Source: Mesostigma viride (Eukaryota; Streptophyta; Mesostigmatophyceae; Mesostigmatales; Mesostigmataceae). From it: 64,000 nt of DNA. Each line of letters begins with the position of its first letter. The stretch's first letter is position 1. Under the pieces are notes generated by a model, which saw only the letters and a program-made list of their open reading frames with translations, was not told where the DNA came from and searched no databases. The translations under genes were made by a program, and so were the position numbers. This document shows, in pieces, positions 1-11,773 of the stretch. The stretch is taken from contig RPFO01000065.1 in assembly GCA_009746045.1 (NCBI GenBank), forward strand, positions 8,846,042 through 8,910,041, given 5' to 3'.

Positions 1-124
1 CCCTAGATACATCCCTATCCAAACCACCCACCCTAGATACATCCCTATCCAAACCACCCAACCTAGATACATCCCTATCCAAACCACCCACCCTAGATAC
101 ATCCCTATCCAAACCACCCACCCT
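1..124. repeat. 30-bp tandem repeat
   Basis: Four near-identical copies of a 30-bp unit beginning ccctagatacatccctatcc. It lies downstream of the last visible exon of the RBM45-like gene on the minus strand, so it is probably intronic. It does not match a plant-type telomere repeat. Confidence 0.9.
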
Positions 125-413
125 ATAGACCACCGCCATTCCACTCTCTCTGCCAAAACTATACATTTCTTTTTCCCATGTCCCCTCCATATTGCCACTC
201 TTCCTCCCAGGCACCTCATGTCAACACAACCGTGGCCCCCACTCATGTACGGAGACTGCTGCCACTACCCTCCCCACCTCATCTTCCCTCCAGCCTCCCA
301 GCATCGCTGGCTGTCCCCTCCATCCCCCCCGCCCCGGTCTCCTAAACTTGACCTATTCCCCCCCCGCCCTTCTCCTCACCTTGACCTATCCCCCCCCCCC
401 CCCTTCTCCTCAC

Positions 414-3400
414 CTTGACATAGCCGTAGTTCTTCCCTGGCTGCAAGCGTGCGTACTCCAGCCCAGGGCAGCGCGCAAATATCTCCTGGAGCAGGCCATC
501 GGAGATGGGTTTTGACGCCACCACGAAAAGGCGCGAGTCGGGCGCGTCGTCTGCACGGTGGTCGCGCCCGCGGTCCTTCTGCTGCTCCCCGCACCGCCAC
601 GCAGGGGCAGATGGGCAGACACACATACACACACAACGAACAAAACACAGACAGACACACACACACACACACATGAGCAGACGCAAGCGCCCACAGCCAT
701 GGCTAAGGCCACGCGCATACCAAGCCCAGTACCATGCCCAGCAACATCACCCGGCAAGTGGGGAACACCTGGAACGAGGTTACTATGCCGTGTGTATGCG
801 TGATGGAATGACATCAGGTATATCAGCCAGGGGGTCTCAAGGTATCGGGGTGCCCGAGAACAGCGGTTTTTAGTGCCTGCAACAAGGGGACGCTACTTAG
901 CGAGCTGAGCTCGTTGGCTACAAGGGCCATGGGGAATGAAAGGCAACAACGAGGGCCACGGGGAATGGAAGGCAACAAGAATGGAAGCCATACCAGGATA
1001 CCCTCAAGGCAATGCCCCTAATCTCTGAGCCCCTCAGCGAGATGGCGCCGGCGGCATCCAAATGGCCAGAGAAGAGGGTGAACACACATGTTACAAAACT
1101 ACCCGCATGGTGCAAACAAAAGATGTCTACGGTGGCAGCGTAAGCGACGGATAGCTTGAGCAGAAAGTGATGGACTCCATTAGCACCACAACAAGATTTA
1201 GGGAGGCAGAGATGGTCAGCAACATAACAGCCGCATGAGAAACCGGCTTGTTACAAGCTAGGGCTAGACATCAGTCAACGTCTGAGACACAGAAGCGAAC
1301 ACTGCCAGTGGGGGGCAGACAAACGCACACAGAAGTGATTTGCTCCACAGTGTCCATACAGTGTCCACAGTGTCCACAGTGTCCGCATAGTGTCCATACT
1401 GCACAATGTTCCTTAGTTTCCCGCATAGTGTCCATTGTGCGCGCATCGTCGTCAATGGCCAGATCGTGCCCGCATCGTGTCCAGATAGTGCCCATGGTCC
1501 ATAGTGTCCACAAAGTGCCCACAAAGTGTCCACCTAGTGTCCAACTGTCCATAGCGTCCACATGGTTGTCGCGCAGTCTCCTTGGTGTCTGCAAAATGTT
1601 TATAATTTCCACATCATGCCCCTAGTGATGTCATGTCCTTTGCTTACAGACAATGCCATGCTTCACTCACCCCTGCCATGTCTAGTCCGGCCGAGCCAGG
1701 GAGTCCCCCCAAGCCGCCCAGTGCCCCAAGGCCACCAAGCCCTCCCAGACCACCCAGGCCACCCACGGGGCCGGCGCCTGGTAACGAGAGCATGTGTGCG
1801 AAATTGTCCCGCATCTGTGCGGCCAGTGTCCAAGAGTCAAGGAAGAGAGACAGCGGGAGACAGCGGGAGGAAGTCGGGGTGAGCAAGGTGGCGCTGGGTA
1901 GCAATGGAAAAATGCAGAAGGTGGAGTGGTGTTCAGCTCGCCAAGGGCTGATCGCTTGAAGAAACAGCAGCGCTGTACCATTTTCGATTACCCGGCGAAA
2001 ACCATGCAACTAAAACGCCAAGCTTGCATGCCGAAAACATGGCACATGGCCCTCACCTGTAAACCCATCACCGCCCATCACCGCCCATCACAGCCCATCA
2101 CAGCCCATCACAGCCCATCACAGCCCATCACAGCCCATCACAGCCCATCACAGCCCATCACAGCCCATCACAGCCCATCACAGCCCATCACAGCCCATCA
2201 CAGCCCATCACAGCCCATCACAGCCCATCACAGCCCATCACAGCCCATCACAGCCCATCACAGCCCATCACAGCCCATCACAGCCCATCACAGCCCATCA
2301 CAGCCCATCACAGCCCATCACAGCCCATCACAGCCCATCACAGCCCATCACAGCCCATCACAGCCCATCACAGCCCATCACAGCCCATCACAGCCCATCA
2401 CCGCCCATCACCGCCCATCACCGCCCATCACCGCCCATCACCGCCCATCACAGCCCATCACAGCCCATCACAGCCCATCACAGCCCATCACAGCCCATCA
2501 CAGCCCATCAAAGCCTATCAAAACCAACCCATGCATGCCCCATCAAAACCTGCCAGCGCGACAGCACTGAGCCTTGGAATACACCAAAGGGGAGGAGCCA
2601 CCCACAGGCGCACATCCGCTTCAGCGGCTCCTTGATAAACAGCAACACGGGCCTTGACTGAACGATACCGCGCTGGTGGTTTCATGGATACCTTCGCAGG
2701 GCAACCACCCCTAGGAAAGCTTTTTAGGGCTAAAAAGTAAAGCTAGCTTTTTAAAGATTGGACCACCAACAGATCCACCGTCCTACACAGCCACATATAG
2801 AAAGCCACTGACAAAGCCACAAAAGCCACCCATACAAAGCCACATACAAAGCCATCCACAAAGCCACTCACAAAGCCACCTAGAAAAGCACCCATAGACC
2901 CGCCAGCACCTACCAGGGACACGTTGGTTGCGTCCGGGGTGGGCAAGCCAGGAATCGGCCCCAGCCCCAGCTGGATCGCAAACTGCTGCAGCTGAAGCTG
3001 CTTCTCGGTTTCGTCAAGACTGGCCGCAAACGAGCTGGTCAGCCCACCCAGCCCGCCGAGCCCACCCAGCCCGCCCAGCCCGCCCAGCCCGCCCATGGCA
3101 CCCATCGCTCCGAACCCGCTCGACCCGGCAGACAGAGTGGGCAGCTGGGCGGCGGTGGCGGGTGGGCCCCCCCTGCCCCCCTCCTTGCTGCCCATAGGCT
3201 CGGCGATCATCACCTGCATGTGTATGGGTGGGGGGGTGGGGGGTGGGGGGTGGAGGATTTCAGCACATCAGGAATAACGTAGAGCGGCAGAGCGCTTAAA
3301 AACATAACAGATCTATATCCTCCTCGTATCCATCACGAGAGATTATGATCTGCCCTCATAGGAATTTTACCCCCAATAGGAGTTATGATCTATCCTCATA

Positions 3401-4255
3401 TACATTGCTATTCATTACGATCATATTTTTGAGTGGCTTCACCAGAAAAAGATTGTAAAAAGTAATGTAAATTGTTAGGTGCTAGATGTGGTGTGGAAGT
3501 TATTGAATCTACTCTCATATACATCACTAAAAACACATAGAACTTGTCCCCGTATACATGGAATCCACTTGGAACTGATAAGGCAGCACTATTTACTATC
3601 AATACATAGAACTTGTCCCCGTATACATGGAATCCAATTGGAACTGATAAGGCAGCATTATTTCAGGTGTAGCGGGTAGGCGATGCCGTCCTGATTGTCC
3701 GGCCCGTGGTTGGATCCAGCGGTGGTTGGGGCGCCATAGCTATGTAACCATGGAATATGCCACCGTGGAGTGTGCTATGCAGCATGCCATCATAGCGCCA
3801 ATTGTGAAAGATCTGGAGGGCATGTCATCACTCATCACCGACGCGCTTAGTCAGCCCTCATCACCAGCATGGATACTGGTGGGCAGGTGTTTCCCACAAG
3901 GTGTGATGCACAGACGAGACAAGATATAATGCACTGATATGCTAAGCCCGTGCTGTTTACGCCCAACCTGGGAGCATTAACTACGGCTCCGTGAGGCTGC
4001 CCCTATGGGATGCTGCCTAAGGGCTTGCTATACCTTGGTTGCTTCACCTAGTCGCGAGTCCGTGGCTCTGATGAATGTGCCGAATTTCACTCAATGGGCT
4101 CAACGTCCGACAAGTGCCATATGTCCAATACATGCTATGTACATGCCCTGTGCGTGCTATATGTCCTGTACATGTCAAGCGCCATGTAGGTAACCCTGGA
4201 CCCCATGGTTCCCTCGAGGGCCCACGTGAGGGAAAATGCCATGTGTCCACCCACC

Positions 4256-4328
<73 letters not shown>

Positions 4329-5028
4329 CGTGGTGGTGGTGGTGGTGGTGGTGGTGGTGGTGGTGGTGGTGGTGGTGGTGGTGGTGGTGGTGGTGGTGGT
4401 GGTGGTGGTGGTGGTGGTGGTGGTGGTGGTGGTGGTGGTGGTGGTGGTGGTGGTGGTGGTGGTGGTGGTGGTGGTGGTGGTGGTGGTGGTGGTGGTGGTG
4501 GTGGTGGTGGTGGTGGTGGTGGTGGTGGTGGTGGTGGTGGTGGTGGTGGTGGTGGTGGTGGTGGTGGTGGTGGTGGTGGTGGTGGTGGTGGTGGTGGTGG
4601 TGGTGGTGGTGGTGGTGGTGGTGGTGGTGGTGGTGGTGGTGGTGTGGTGGTGGTGGTGGTGGTGGTGGTGGTGGTGGTGGTGGTGGTGGTGGTGGTGTGG
4701 TGGTGGTGGTGGTGGTGGTGGTGGTGGTGGTGGTGGTGGTGGTGGTGGTGGTGGTGGTGGTGGTGGTGGTGGTGGTGGTGGTGGTGGTGGTGGTGGTGGT
4801 GGTGGTGGTGGTGGTGGTGGTGGTGGTGGTGGTGGTGGTGGTGGTGGTGGTGGTGGTGGTGGTGGTGGTGGTGGTGGTGGTGGTGGTGGTGGTGGTGGTG
4901 GCGGTGGTGGTGGTGGTGGTGGTGGTGGCGGCGGCGGCGGCGGCAGCAGCAGCAGCAGGAGTAGTAGTAGCAGCAGCAGTGGCAGTAGCAGCAGCAGCAG
5001 CAGTAGCAGTAGCAGCAGCAGTAGCAGT

Positions 5029-5086
<58 letters not shown>

Positions 5087-8000
5087 ATAGTAATATAACT
5101 GATACGTTGATGCAGCAGCACGATGGCCCGCCTTCTCAACGTGCATTACATCATCTACTCCTACAAGAGGTCCCCTGACAGCGAACACATCTGCGTTGAC
5201 AAGAGCATGTGATGTATCACCAAAACGTGCACTAATCACTGCTTAAATGCGCTTATCACTTGTAAGTCGGTAGCCCCCCAGTAAATAGCCCGCCCTCCTA
5301 GAGCTTCGCAAGAAACCACTGTTCGATAATGAAGTCTGCTCATGTATTCGCCTCAAGAGGCTGGCCGCGCGACCCACCTTGAGGGGCTGCCCGCACCCTG
5401 GAGGGAACTCGTAACGGTCAAACCGCTCCCTGGCCTGCGTGTGTATCCGTGTATGCGCGTGCATGTCATGGTACATTGCGAAATCATATGCAAGGAGTGC
5501 TAAGTGACAACTGCTGCCAACTACCGCCCTATGTTAAGTTAAACGATACAAGAAATGGCCGGGGGCGCTGAGACATGGGCAAGTGAGATGGAAAGATGCA
5601 TGGGCGGCAGACACCAGGAGATGCATGGGCAGAGATATGGACACAAGAGAGGGGGGCTGATGGGGTCCAGCGGAAGTCATCCCCTTTTTCTAATCCTGTT
5701 CAATGTGCACTCCACAACGCACACGACTTGACCAACTCCATACGAATCGTTCGAAAGAGTACAACAACCATTAGAGAGTATTCCAGCCACGAGGCTTTCA
5801 CCCACCCCATATGGTCCAGTACCATCACTATGGCCATAGTACCACTTGACTCCTGTACCACCCCATATGGTGCAGCACCATCACTATGGCCATAGTACCA
5901 CTTGACTCCTGTACCACCCCATATGGTCCAGCACCATCACCATGGCCATAGTACCACTTGACTCCTGTACAACTATACAACTATACTAGGCTTTCACCCA
6001 CCTCATATGGTCCAGCACCATCACTATGGCCATAGTACCACTTGACTCATGTACCACCCCATATGGTCCAGCACCATCACCATGGCCATAGTACCACTTG
6101 ACTCCTGTACAACTATACAACTATACTAGGCTTTCACCCACCCCATATGGTCCAGTACCATCACTATGGCCATAGTACCACTTGACTCCTGTACCACCTC
6201 ATATGGTCCAGTACCATCACTATGGCCATCGTAGTACCACTTGACTCCTGTATACAACTATACTAGGTAAACAAACTACTATACGAGGTAGTGTACTGTC
6301 ATGTCCGTAGAATACACTACAGCGAACTGCCTAGAAAATGGCCAACAGGCGTGACTGAGGCAAATGGTTGGAGAGAAGAAGATGGGATGACTCAGATACG
6401 TGGATGACTCGTGCACCAAATGCCCGCTAACGAGATGAATCGTGCACATGATCACAGGCCTGCGCACCCGCTACAGAGATGACTCGTGCGCGAAGCCTAG
6501 GCACGTGCTACGGCGATGACGAGCTGCGCTGCTGAACCACCCCGGTGGAACCAATTATTGTGTCAGAAGTTATGTTCTTCAACAGTGTCTCCAAGTCATG
6601 AGAAAATACTCCACCTGTACAGCCAAACCCAGCATAAACTACGGCAAAAGCCACCCCCATCACCGCCATCATGCCACCCCCATCGTAGGCGTGCACATTA
6701 TTAATCTATTCTTACCCCATTACCGTGCCACGCTCCCAGTTAGAAAAAAAAAAATTAAAGCAGGTTTCCTCCCCCACGCACCGTGGCTGCGGCTTGGGGG
6801 CTGTTGTAGTTGACGTAGGCGTAGCCCTTCGACACCCCTGTCGCCTGCTTATGTCGGCCAGGCAAACACGAGGCATCGCAACACGAAGCGCAAAGCGTCA
6901 AGCACTGCACACTGACGATGAGAAGAGGCGCGCTGGTGGCGAGAAGAGACATGCCGGCATGCGGTTGCAAACTGCATTATAAAGGACAAGGCGACCTCAA
7001 TGGAAAGTGCTCCTCAGCGTTACAATGGAAGGGGAAGACGAACTACTCGGTAGCTGGGTCGGTGAGAATGAAGGTTCAGAGAATCCTTGGGGCGGATGTA
7101 AAGCCACCTACAGGACACCCGAGTAAAGCTGTCGCAGGATACCGCGTCCTCGTCGGACAGCAAGTAGTAAACTTCACAGGCGTAAACCTCTGGAGCGGAT
7201 GCCAGAAGTCCCCGTGTTCGGAGCAACCCCTACATTACCCGCCTCAGGTCCATGCATGTCCTTGCAGGCAACATCTTGAACAGCCACACAACATACGATC
7301 CAAATGCAGCAGATTTGTACACAGACTTGTACACAGACTTGTACACATGCGTACGCTGTGACTGCCGACAGTGCATACCCTATGATTGCCAACTATCGAG
7401 GACGGGCCACCTCAGTCACCACTAAACGATTCATCATGCCATCGCCAGCCCTCTCGAAGACTCCTCACCCATCCAGTCCACTTTGAGGTTGCAGTTCCCT
7501 GAACCTCACCCCACCTTGTCCACTCTTGAAATCGCGCCCCCCCCCCCCCCCCCCCGGTGTCACCCACCCGGTCCACTTTGAGGTCACAGTACTCTAGCCC
7601 AGGCACCCGGCGGAAGAGGTTGGCGAGCTCGTCCTTGGTGGCCTGGAGGAGAGGCAGCAAACCACGTCATAAACATCCCGCATTAGGAATACTCCGCATT
7701 AGAATAAACATTAGAGTAAACATTTGAATAAACATTAGAATAAACATCCCGCATTAGGAATACTCCGCATTAGAACTCGACGACCCCGAGAGGCACGCCC
7801 GTTCGACCCCGACATGCATGTAGGTAATTCAAACATGTTCGCAAACACAGAACAGCTACGTTTCGTCCGCCTGGGCGCAGCTGCCAAGGATTGACCAGGG
7901 TGCACAAGCCGCGAGCGAGCAGGGGGCGATGGAGCGCTATTCTCAGCCGTGCCACCATGTCCGAGGGAACAAGCCATCAGGCGACACAGCGCATAACAAG

Positions 8001-9710
8001 TCGCACAGCGCCCGTTGGTGATGCTGTAAACCACAGACCGGCACAAACGACTCACCGATTTGTGCACCACCACGTAGAGCCGCTGCATATTCTGGGTGGC
8101 AGACGCGGGGAAGCCGCCACCAGCACCCAGGCCGCCCCCTGCCCCCAGGTGGAATGTATATACACATTTGATACAGTAGTGATACAATGGGTAGGACGAA
8201 ATTCCAAGCAAGAAAACAGCGACTTTGTCAGGCTCTACGACCAAACACGGGGGAGATATGCGGCAGGAGGTCTGACAGGGGAAGATGGAGGGTGGCGGAG
8301 ATATGCATGGAGGGGAGACCTGGCAAGAGGTAGCGCGGGGCCACGGTGGATAGGGGTCGACAAGGCAAGAATCAGGAAGGCCTTAACCGAGGCTTTACAA
8401 GGGCCAACCCTTGATACAGCGATGGGGGTCTACCATGCAGCGTGACATTGACCGCCGCTTGCCAGATCCTGTAGGATCAGAGGAGAGGTCGCCCGGTGAA
8501 ACTATACTATACTATACTATACTATAGGTCGCCCGGTGAAACTATACCATACTATACTATAGGTCGCCCGGTGAAACTATACCATACTATACTATAGGTC
8601 GCCCGGTGAAACTATACCATACTATACTATAGGTCGCCCGGTGAAACTATACCATACTATACTATAGGTCGCCCGGTGAAACTATAGTAGTATACATCCA
8701 AACCGTGGACCACGCCCCGACACGGAGACAGACAGCTCAGTTTCACCACGCCAAAAAGCCACAGTCGCGGAAACATGATCAACCCGAAAACGCCATGAAA
8801 GCGCATTGCACTACACTTTGAAAGCATAACAATATGTAAGCATCAAGGTGTCATGCATGGGGGATGGGGGATGCGGGATGGGGTGTGCGAAGCAGGGCAA
8901 GTCCTTGGGATGCAAGGACAAGGGCTTGGGCTGCATGCGTAACCCTGCCAGCTGCACCTGCAGTGATGCCACATCTGGCCTACCCTGGCCCACCATGCGC
9001 ACGTCAAGCGACCGCCCCTTCAGCTGTAACGCACCCACCACGTGTGTTGCATCATACTCAACCATGATACGGTACAGTACTCACCCCTTGTGTGCTCTTT
9101 CACCGACTCGGTCATAGCGAGAACAGGGGCAGGGGCATATCGGATACAAAATTATGGAATTAGAACCAACCAGCTAGTTTATGGTATTTCATTCAAGGGG
9201 TTGCTATGGAACTGCTATGGAATTAATATGGCACTAACATGGACGGGCCCGAGGTGGAGGCAAAATAAACCATGATCAATCACGATGACAAAATCACAAT
9301 AATAAATAATCATCAGGTACCTGAGGACCCCAGCCGTGAACCCAGCGGTAATCCCAGCATCCCAAACGGTTGAGCGCTGGAGCCAAAGCCTGACGAGCCG
9401 ACCAGTGTCGCGCCCGCCTTGGTCCGCACGTTCTTGGCGTCTGCCAGCATTATCTTTACTTTGTACTCGCCTGAGGCCGGGATCGGCGGGTGGCCGTGTT
9501 TGTGGGTGTTGACCGATATTCAAGGAACGGGTAAGGTCTCCTTTCCCTAGCAAGGGGGCTACTTGCAACGCATCCAAAAAATCTTATTATCTAATGGAGA
9601 ACAGTCCTAACCACCCGAGGTAGGCAGGCCACACTCGCATGGACAGGGTGGGTGAGGAAAGGGTGGGTGCCGGGTGGTGCATGCGTGCGAGAGGTCAGTG
9701 CCTCTCATAG

Positions 9711-9741
<31 letters not shown>

Positions 9742-9841
9742 AGAGCCAGACACAAATGGATGAAGCAACATACAGCATACAGCATACATAGAGACACCCC
9801 ACCACCACCATCACTCCCCCCTCCCCACCCATACCATCCAT

Positions 9842-9933
<92 letters not shown>

Positions 9934-11773
9934 AAGACAAAAGAGAGGGCAAACGATTTTGTAGAAGCATATCAGAGAGGCAGGGACACACATTTGGAGA
10001 CACCAGGACAAGGACTACATTGCAGGACAAGGACTACATCGCAGGAGCGCACAAATACAGACAGGAGGCGCATACGGGCAAGGGCAATGAGGACCCAGTG
10101 TCGAACGAAATAGGCAAAACACGTACAACGAAGCACGGGGGGGACAGGGCGTGACTGCGACCATGACACCGTCCCAAAGATCTTGTGACGGGGCAGAATT
10201 AGACATGAAGTATCATATGTTGCCCTGCCAGATGTTGCCCAGCCAGATGTTGCCCAGCACATAATATCAGATGTTGCCCTGTCATGGAGCAGCGTCAATG
10301 GCGAAGCACTTTGTTACTGGCGAAAACACCGATGCGATTACTTTGCTGCTGGCGCCCGCACACATGCGAGGACTTTGCTACTGGCGCACTAGGGCTTCAA
10401 CGTTAACCTGAGTTTATTCATCATACACGCAACCCCCTACCCAAGGGGAAGGTAACATCCAGCTCAGATCCGCCAGTACCAACATAAGGTCCTTGCCACC
10501 AGCGGACGCACCGATGCACCCCGCCGCACCGATCTCCTCCAGCGCCGCCATTGCCTTGGACGTCTTGGAGAACTTTGCGTAGGCGAGGCCCTTCGGTTCG
10601 CCCGATGCGCGGTCCTTGATGACTCGCGCGTACTCGATGTCGCCGTACGCGGTGAGCGCGGAGACAAACACGTGCTCGGGCATGTCCTGGGGAACGGGGT
10701 GGGGCATTGGTAGTGGACAAGGCGACAAGAGCAGCGGCCGCAGTGACAAGAGTGAGGAGTGGTAGTGGAGACTCTGAGAAGAGCAGCGGCAGCGACAAGA
10801 AGGGTGCGGAGTGGTAGTGGACACAGTGATGAGAGCAGCCGCAGGGTAGCCAGGGACTTCGGGAACGCAACTGGCCTGGGAGAAGCACGGGCGTGATCAG
10901 GCGACAACAAGCAGGAGAGACCGGCAGAGACAAGTGAGGCTGGAACAGATGAAACTTCCAACGGGCATGGAACAGAACAGGCCAATATCAAACACAAGGC
11001 TAAGATAGTATGAGCCACTACTATAGTATGGCTATAGTATGCTTATATACTATAAGCCACCGCAAAGAAAGCCTTTAGTTTACTGCCAGTCATCTTTCAC
11101 CGCAAGGAAGCCTGGAGTGTACTGCCAGGTTGTACCTTTGGTACCACCGCAAACAGCCTTGACCGCGGAGGCACATTGTCGGGCGTGCTTGTGTCTTCCT
11201 GCAGTTTCTGTCTCTCGGCCTCCGCGGCGTCTTTCGGCTGCGCCACCATGACCTGCGCGCCAGCAGTCACCCCGAGGATGGGCAGCGCAGTGTTTAGATA
11301 AAGGATGCGGCAGGAACGCCAAGCAGCGGGCGAAGAGCTGATGCGGAGATAAGATAGTTAAAAGCAGCCATCGCACGCACCTTGATAGGAACAGGGTCGG
11401 AACCAACGACCTGCCCATTCAACTCCTCAATAGCCTTCGCGGCAGATGACGCCTTGTCAAACTTGATGTATGCAATACCCTTCGACTCCTGCGACTCTCC
11501 TCTTTGTCGCACAATTTTACAGTATCTATAAGATGTCGCTTCGTTAAGGGTAAAACAAAAATTGTCTTCTTTAAAGGACATCACGTACATCGCAGGCGAA
11601 AACAAAGGAACACAAAGTTTTACCAAAAAAGGGAAAGGATACTGCATGTTGCCGTATTGATTAAACACGGAGGTCAACGTCTCTTCCGTTTGCTGTTTCG
11701 AACACACAACGAAAAGCCTCGAGTAGGGCGGGTCATTATCCGCGACGACCGGATGCTCTGAAGAGTACGCCAT
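414..11773 (-). CDS. RBM45-like: RBM45-like RNA-binding protein with four RRMs (3' end beyond window)
   Basis: Probable nuclear RNA-binding protein. Twelve exons join in frame on GT/AG borders: 11773-11643, 11525-11381, 11252-11136, 10686-10530, 9470-9321, 8138-8056, 7642-7568, 6844-6782, 5434-5378, 3213-2910, 1777-1671 and 578-414. They give 518 codons; animal RBM45 has about 475 residues in total. RRM1 starts near residue 18 (SRLFVVCSK, then ESKGIAYIKF). RRM2 starts near 123 (SRLFAVVPK, YGDIEYARVIKD, EPKGLAYAKF). RRM3 starts near 252 (QRLYVVVHK, VPGLEYCDLKVD, GYAYVNY, YEFPPG). RRM4 starts near 479 (SRLFVVASKP, CPGLEYARL, KNYGYVK). The order and the PGLEYC and EFPPG motifs match RBM45. Gly-Leu repeats lie between RRM3 and RRM4. 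The start is the first ATG, with an acidic leader as in RBM45. Intron phases agree at every junction. The end of RRM4 must lie left of position 1. Introns are packed with tandem repeats. Confidence 0.87.
1336..1560. repeat. Degenerate (tgtccacag)n-type minisatellite in intron
   Basis: Repeated variants of tgtccacag, tgtccatag and tgcccacaa between the exons at 1671-1777 and 414-578 of the RBM45-like gene. Long frames on both strands here are caused by the repeat and are not genes. Confidence 0.8.
2066..2515. repeat. 10-bp minisatellite (cagcccatca)n
   Basis: About 45 head-to-tail copies of a decamer, cagcccatca, with a variant block (ccgcccatca) near 2400-2450. It lies in an RBM45-like intron. 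The open frame through it (Pro-Ser-Gln-Pro-Ile-Thr-Ala-His-His) is a product of the repeat. Confidence 0.95.
2800..2895. repeat. Degenerate (acaaagccac)n decamer repeat
   Basis: Several imperfect copies of acaaagccac directly beside the exon ending at 2910. This is intronic. Confidence 0.7.
3533..3664. repeat. Two direct repeats of about 60 bp
   Basis: The block starting acatagaacttgtccccgta occurs twice, about 69 bp apart, with few differences, in the intron between exons 2910-3213 and 5378-5434. Confidence 0.85.
4256..5096. repeat. 840-bp compound trinucleotide tract (agt)n-(ggt)n-(agc/agt)n
   Basis: About 24 copies of agt, then about 200 copies of ggt with two single-base phase breaks (near 4643 and 4697), then about 170 bp of mixed agc and agt. 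It lies inside an RBM45-like intron. All frames on both strands stay open (poly-Val/Gly/Trp and poly-Pro/His/Thr), so the long predicted proteins here are artefacts. Confidence 0.98.
5378..5434 (-). CDS. 57-nt exon of the RBM45-like gene (RRM3 end)
   Basis: Encodes ARERFDRYEFPPGCGQPLK between a cacacgcag acceptor and an AAG/GTGGGT donor. The EFPPG motif is the RRM3 signature of RBM45. The exon is phase 0 at both ends and too short for an ORF scan to find. Confidence 0.85.
5780..6265. repeat. Minisatellite of about 60 bp
   Basis: About seven imperfect copies of a unit containing ccccatatggtccagcacca, ctatggccatagtaccac and ttgactcctgta. It is rich in short palindromes (ccatatgg, ctatggccatag). 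It lies in the RBM45-like intron between exons 5378-5434 and 6782-6844. Confidence 0.85.
7685..7775. repeat. Short direct repeat (cccgcattaggaatactccg)
   Basis: A 20-bp segment occurs twice, separated by copies of taaacattagaa. It is in an intron of the RBM45-like gene. Confidence 0.7.
8486..8690. repeat. 35-bp minisatellite, six copies
   Basis: Head-to-tail copies starting aggtcgcccggtgaaactat, followed by (actat)n. The first copy is 5 bp longer. It is intronic in the RBM45-like gene. Confidence 0.92.
8958..9082 (-). other. Possible extra or relic exon in the RBM45-like gene
   Basis: The minus strand reads MVEYDATHVVGALQLKGRSL followed by DVRMV, which resembles the second half of an RRM. 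It ends at a possible CTGCAG/GTGCAG donor. The exons on each side (9321-9470 and 8056-8138) join in phase without it, while its inclusion breaks the frame. It may be an alternative exon, a relic or chance. Confidence 0.25.
9709..9740. repeat. (ca)n and (ga)n microsatellite
   Basis: Adjoining dinucleotide runs in an RBM45-like intron. Confidence 0.9.
9842..9928. repeat. (ca)n microsatellite
   Basis: About 43 uninterrupted CA units, intronic in the RBM45-like gene. Confidence 0.97.

Noticed and set aside
1-124. Telomere repeat
   Set aside because: The 30-bp unit contains ccctagata but is not a short telomeric repeat, and the gene continues beyond the edge.
1926-2570. 214-aa plus-strand frame of PSQPITAHH repeats
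   Set aside because: Decamer minisatellite in an intron of the opposite-strand RBM45-like gene.
4075-5239. Long open frames (over 350 aa) on both strands
   Set aside because: They are poly-Val/Gly/Trp or poly-Pro/His from a trinucleotide array within an intron.
8958-9082. Mandatory exon of the RBM45-like gene
   Set aside because: The neighbouring exons join in phase without it and its inclusion breaks the frame; listed only as possible.
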